64,000 bases of DNA, taken from contig CM053247.1 in assembly GCA_028583405.1 (NCBI GenBank), positions 11,551,563-11,615,562 of the forward strand, read 5' to 3'. This document shows, in pieces, positions 59,311-64,000 of the stretch. The stretch's first letter is position 1; every line of letters starts with the position of its first letter. This DNA comes from Pogonophryne albipinna. Taxonomy: Eukaryota; Chordata; Actinopteri; Perciformes; Artedidraconidae. The notes below the pieces were generated by a model that was not told where the DNA came from, searched no databases, and saw nothing but the letters and a program-made list of their open reading frames with translations. The translations under genes were made by a program, and so were the position numbers.

Positions 59311-61795
59311 GAGGCCAAGCTGCCTCCAGTCACCGCCAGCCTGGACCTCTGCTCGGAAAACACCATAAATAACCTCATAATGTGGATGCCAGGCCATAAC
59401 AGACACACTCTCGCTCTCATTATGGATATACTGTTTAGGCTATAAATACATATATATATATATATATACTGGAGTGAAGAGGGAATATAGCCAATCATTA
59501 ATTAGGAAGTGTGTTGCGGATCACATCTTTATAAAGATAGTGACAGCAGGGAGATGACAGGAAATGAAGAGAGACAGATGGGGAATGAACATCCTCAGTT
59601 TGAACCAAACCGGAGACATTGAGGTTCATGCCTCGGAGAGGTTGTAGTATCACACAGTATTACCAATGTAAAAGGGATATTCATCTCTAAACATGATCGT
59701 ATCTCTTTTCGCTATGTTGGCAATGTAGGGATATGGCAACATATCTTCAGAATGAGCAAAAAATAGATGTGTTTATTGGCCATGAATAGGAATGAAAGTG
59801 AGGTATAGGCCTACTGTACGTGTTTTCAGAGGAGCTTCCTGTGCCTGAAGCTTTCAGAGACAATCTGTTGTTTTGAGTTGTGAGTAAACTGCAATTCTGA
59901 GCAACCTGAAACTGATTAATTATGCTTTGGGGTTGTTCAATCTCGTTTCATTAATTTAAAGTTATTATTATTTAAAATTATTGTTTGGCCCACCAGTCAC
60001 TTTATGACTGGACCCCGGGTATGATTCCTCCTCATGTCCTGATACCCACTACATGGACTTTCATCTTTACCAAGAGAGCTAAAAGTTTTTTTCATCATTT
60101 GTGATCTGACATATCATAAACAGACAAACTGAGCATTACATTAAATAAATGTCTTTGAAGAGACCGCATGCTGACATTAACTTTAACATCTTTACCATTG
60201 ACTATCTACAGTTAAACAATTATCTGTTAAGGGCTGGTCTGTGTGGACACCTCAGAATAGCTAGCTGTGGCAGTTTTGCATCCAGTTAACAGCAATATAT
60301 TTACCAAGAGTACTTTCAGGAGTATATTATATTTGTACTGCTCCAAACAGATATCAGATTTTGTCTAACAATTAAGTATTAAATTCAGTTTCTAATCATT
60401 TTTTCCATCACAGACACTGTCTAACCCCAGCCCAGAAACACATGATGGGGCTGTGATCGGCTGCCATCGACAAACAGAAGACTAAAATCCTTTAAGTGGG
60501 TCCAGTGTGTAGCGGTTGAAGCAGAGAGCTTCGATCAGCAGAGCCAGTAGGGGTCCAGCATTGTGATTAAAAAATCCATTTCAGCTTCCAACTAAACTGC
60601 ATTCCCAAAACTCAATATACAATTATAATGTTCTGTAAATACAACCCCCTAATCTCAGAAGAGCAGAATACAGACACAAGGTACAACACTGCAACACAGA
60701 GTGTAACAACATTATGAATTCAATGCTTCTTTGAGATATGCATTTGAAAAGAATAAGCATTTGCAGTGCTGGCTGAAAAGGATGTAGAAAACATTTCTGA
60801 GACGACGCCTTCACATGGAAGACAGCCAGGACTAAGAAAGCAAGGATGAAGCTGCAACGCACTCGCTATCGCCCCGATAAGACGGCGTAAAAATCCAGCT
60901 CACTGCTGGCTCATATATCTCCTCCTGAAGCCTTCTTTGATCCAAAATCATAACCTGCTTTTCAACAATTAGCCTCCTTTGTTTGATTTGACGGCTCGCT
61001 GCTTTTATGTTCCATATCTAATTCCTCTACCCCGCTACATGTCATCAGGGTTAGAAATAAACGTTATCCAATGCCTATCAGAAAATGTGTGTATGAGTGG
61101 CAAACAATCCTCTTAAACTCATCCCCAGTCCCTGGGGGAGGCTTTGATCATCAGCAGACGTGTTGCTGAGGAACCACAGTCGTTCCTCTCTCCGCAGAAA
61201 GAATGAAGACAATGGGGATATAAAATGTCTCCTTAAAAAGCCTTGCCGTGCAGCCGGGATTCAGCTAATTTCTTCCCCCACTAGAGGCTTTTCTGTGACA
61301 ACCTAATGAGTGAACATTTCTTATCTGCCATCTGATGCAAGTCCCTGTCACAGAGGTGGAAGGAAGAAGCATGGGATTTAATGGCCCACTACTTTGTCAA
61401 TCATTTCTAAAGAGGGGGGCAGTATCTGCAAACTGGTGCGCTCAACAAATTCCACACATGCATTGGCATCCCACACCAGCTGTGTGTTGTCTGTGATCAC
61501 CCCAGATCTGTCGATACAGCGCTGAGAAGCAGCAGAGGATTGCGAGAGAGGGGCTGTTGTTAGATCCGAAGCCTCACATATTCAGATAATGACCAGTTAC
61601 AATCAGTGTGTGATTGTGATGGCAGAACAGAGGGCAGTGTTACCTCCTCTGTATTGTTGCTGCCTTGGAGACAGAACAGAGTGCTTACTTATGCTGACTC
61701 AGCTCTCAGGTGACGTGGGGAAAAATACAACTGAAAAGCTGTTTCTGGAAGTTGTGGAAAACATTTATACAATGCGATATTAAAAACAAATTTTT
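59311..61795. other. Intron, unique sequence with conserved-looking blocks
   Basis: Apart from a tata run at 59448-59468 the sequence looks single copy. The segment 60860-61400 is of balanced composition and high complexity, resembling conserved non-coding DNA, but contains no recognisable adamts3 exon on the minus strand nor any other exon. Confidence 0.45.
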
Positions 61796-61799
61796 GGAC

Positions 61800-62175
61800 A
61801 AGTTCTTCCAAATCCATCATCATCTCCACCCGGACCAAAACCTGCCTCACTAGAGTAGAATCTGGGATGCAATGCAATTTCCTCAAACTAAACCGTGAGA
61901 TCATCTGACATGCTCATCATCGGTCCAAAATCTCTCACCAAAACCAATAACAACTTCTACTTCACCATCAATAACTCCACTCCATCTCCCTCCCCACTCG
62001 TACACAACCTTGGAATCATTACATATCGACTACTGCAACAGCATCCTCTACGGTACACCATATTCTCAATAAACTACAGTACATCCAAGGCCACCCATCT
62101 GCTCGCCCACACCGGCTCCTGTAAACACATCACCCCTATCCTCCAGAACCTCCACTAGCTCCCTGTCGGTCAAAC
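61800..62175 (+). pseudogene. L2-like LINE fragment (post-YADD to C-terminal)
   Basis: The frame shows NFLKLNREII-like, then MLIIGPKSLTKTNNNFYFTI, NNSTPSPSPLVHNLGI, a jump to DYCNSILYG-like, and ATHLLAHTGSCKHITPILQN then LHxLPV. The order matches L2 ORF2 from after YADD to the C-terminal region, with an internal deletion near 62020. It is inactive. Confidence 0.78.
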
Positions 62176-62330
62176 CAATCATTATAAAATCCCTGATGCC
62201 ACTTGGTAGAATAACTACTTTATTCCTCAAAGAATGACGTTCAATATTCACATTACGGTATTGAGAAAAATAACTGGCTCCAGTTTTGGATATGTGTCCC
62301 TTCAGAAGAACACAGGGACAGACTCCCCAG

Positions 62331-63020
62331 CTAGCAGGGAACGTTATCACAACTTTGGCTAACGCTACCTACAGGTTCTAATAATGTTTTAAAGAAAACT
62401 TTTTCATCTGATGTTCACAGAACCATTTTAGGATGTTTATTATTTCAAATAATGTTCCTATATGGTTTAAGGTTAACTAAGACATAACGTTTTAACTGCA
62501 ACATTCAGAGGATGTTTTGAGGATGTTATTAAGGCCTGAGATGACAGAAAGTTGTTTACAAAACGTTCCTTTATGTGATATGTTAACAAAGGTGGAACGT
62601 TTTGCCTGCAACATTCTGAGGATGTGTTTTGGACGTTGTTGGGGTAACAGATTAAAGAAGTTCTTTATAAAACGTTCCCTCAATGTTACATGATAACAAA
62701 TTAAGAACATTCTCCAAGCAACATTCAGAAAATGTTTTCAGGAGGCTATTCTTTTTTATAAATGTTCCTGTGACAACATCCATACATTCATCTGGCTGCT
62801 ACTTAGAAATTATTTATCTATGTATCTAATATATATAGAATCTAAAATAAAAATCATATTCTGGATTTTTTATATATATAACAGGTTAAGATGTTTTTGA
62901 TAACATTGTTCTTAAAACGTTTTCAGCGGGATGTTTTATTTTGGTTCCCAGAATGTTCTTCTGAAATGTAGGATAACGTTATCTAAAAACATTCTTAACA
63001 TTTTTGGTGATAACTTTCTT
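62331..63020. repeat. Degenerate ~108-bp tandem repeat
   Basis: Units recur with aaaacgttcc, tgataacaaa, a second acgtt/acatt, ctgcaacattctgaggatg and a closing gttctttat. Clear starts are at about 62560 and 62668, with poorer copies from ~62450 and out to 63020. It is preceded by ccccagctagcagggaacgt. It is a minisatellite-like array of diverged units, non-coding. Confidence 0.65.
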
Positions 63021-63403
63021 AAGATGTATGAGTGCATTGAGACAATGAATAGGACGTATAAAAACGAATTTGCATGCCAATATTCACTCACATGCACTTA
63101 TAATCACACTATGGTATGCAGGCCCACAGTATTCATAATATCATGTGTAAAATATCAGAAAAATAATATTTTCTGATTATATAGGTTGTGTCTCGTATGT
63201 AGGTTCTAACTGTTGGATAAGCTATCCGGCCGTGTGTGGTTTGTGAGGGCTGCGTATAAACAGTGTCCACTGTTTATGCATTTTGGATACAAATCGTTAA
63301 TGCACCCTTTAGATTTGAGACCGACATATAGAAGAACGGACCGACTGTCACTGCCCGTCCCTGAAACCCCTGTTAGTGTTTGTATGTGTTTGATACTGTA
63401 GAG

Positions 63404-64000
63404 CAGGGCTCTCCAACACGTCGATCGCGAGCTACCGGTAGCTCGCGGGCAGCTTTTCAGTAGCTCGCCCTCGATTATCGATAGCGTAGTAAGGTTGCTT
63501 CTTGATTTTTCGGCCGCGGCTGGACAATAACGTTTTTTTATTTTAGAGTTTTTTCTGTCACACGAATATCAAATTGGTCGGTGACGCAGTGATCAAGGAA
63601 CAGACGTGACAGCGGCACAGCGACACCACACACGGAGCAGTCTGCCTTCTCCACCAACACCAGTCAGAACCAACAGCAGAATGAATTTTTGAAAAACACT
63701 CGTTATCGCCATGTCAGGTTTTTGGTGGATTTAATCAAGTCTTGGATTGCAGAGTATGAATGTCCTCTTGCTATTTTCAGTTGATAAATACTGTACTTGT
63801 GTAAAGTTAAGCTTCCGCGATCACCGTCTCCTCCGTTCCTCCAAACCCCGCCCCCTCCTGAAAATAATGAGTGACAGGCTGACAGTGACCCGATAGAAAC
63901 TTTATTATTCACTTAATCACTGATTGAGATATGATGAAGCTAATTTAGTCTCATACATTCATGGGATTTATGTAACAGTAAGACAGAGAATGTGAGTGTG
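63404..64000 (+). repeat. hAT-like repeat, copy 2 (runs off window)
   Basis: It begins cagggctctccaacacgtcg after tgtagag. From 63700 it parallels 24440-24735 closely (tttttggtggatttaatcaa, gctattttcagttgataaat, cattcatgggatttatgtaa). Unlike the first copy it has no 3.2-kb hAT inserted, so it approximates the empty site. It is cut by the window end. Confidence 0.65.

Overview
This window is vertebrate nuclear DNA, almost certainly from a percomorph-type teleost fish. It has spliced, widely spaced coding exons, no bacterial-style gene packing, long (CA)n microsatellites, and a dense mixture of hAT, Tc1-like, Harbinger-like, TTAA-type and L2/CR1-like elements typical of teleost introns.

The only host gene I can support lies on the minus strand: an ADAMTS2/3/14-type procollagen N-proteinase, best matched to adamts3. 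Five consecutive internal exons were found (34182-34099, 32531-32375, 11335-11230, 3982-3839, 161-29). All have canonical AG/GT borders and compatible phases, giving 208 codons that cover much of the metalloproteinase catalytic domain, including the zinc-binding helix and Met-turn, and run into the disintegrin-like region. The gene continues beyond both window ends. Everything else is intron: 3.7, 7.2, 21.0 and 1.6 kb, plus at least 29.8 kb upstream of exon 34182.

The introns have been heavily colonised. Eleven hAT-type insertions can be bounded to the base from terminal inverted repeats plus 8-bp target duplications. There are also three Harbinger-like elements with TTA/TAA duplications, five or so TTAA-flanked (T2/Kolobok-like) elements, four Tc1-like elements, an EN+RT LINE with several 3' LINE stubs, and a tRNA-headed SINE. 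Many are nested: 20888-27467, 28148-31478, 41864-44258 and 48430-55310 are stacks three or four insertions deep.

One element has a fully open transposase: the Tc1-like element at 55816-57418 (340 codons, DD34E intact, inverted repeats of 112-116 bp that differ at few positions). The 3.2-kb hAT at 21204-24400 is nearly complete but carries stops and frameshifts. A 1158-bp element at 48657-49814, with a 15-bp perfect inverted repeat and an apparent 5-bp target duplication, fits no superfamily I recognise and is the best candidate for something undescribed.

The sequence gives no sign of an operon-like or defence-type system. The biological interest is TE archaeology, plus two places where repeats press on adamts3 splice sites: a 136-bp CA tract 97 nt past a donor, and a hAT about 130 bp from an acceptor.
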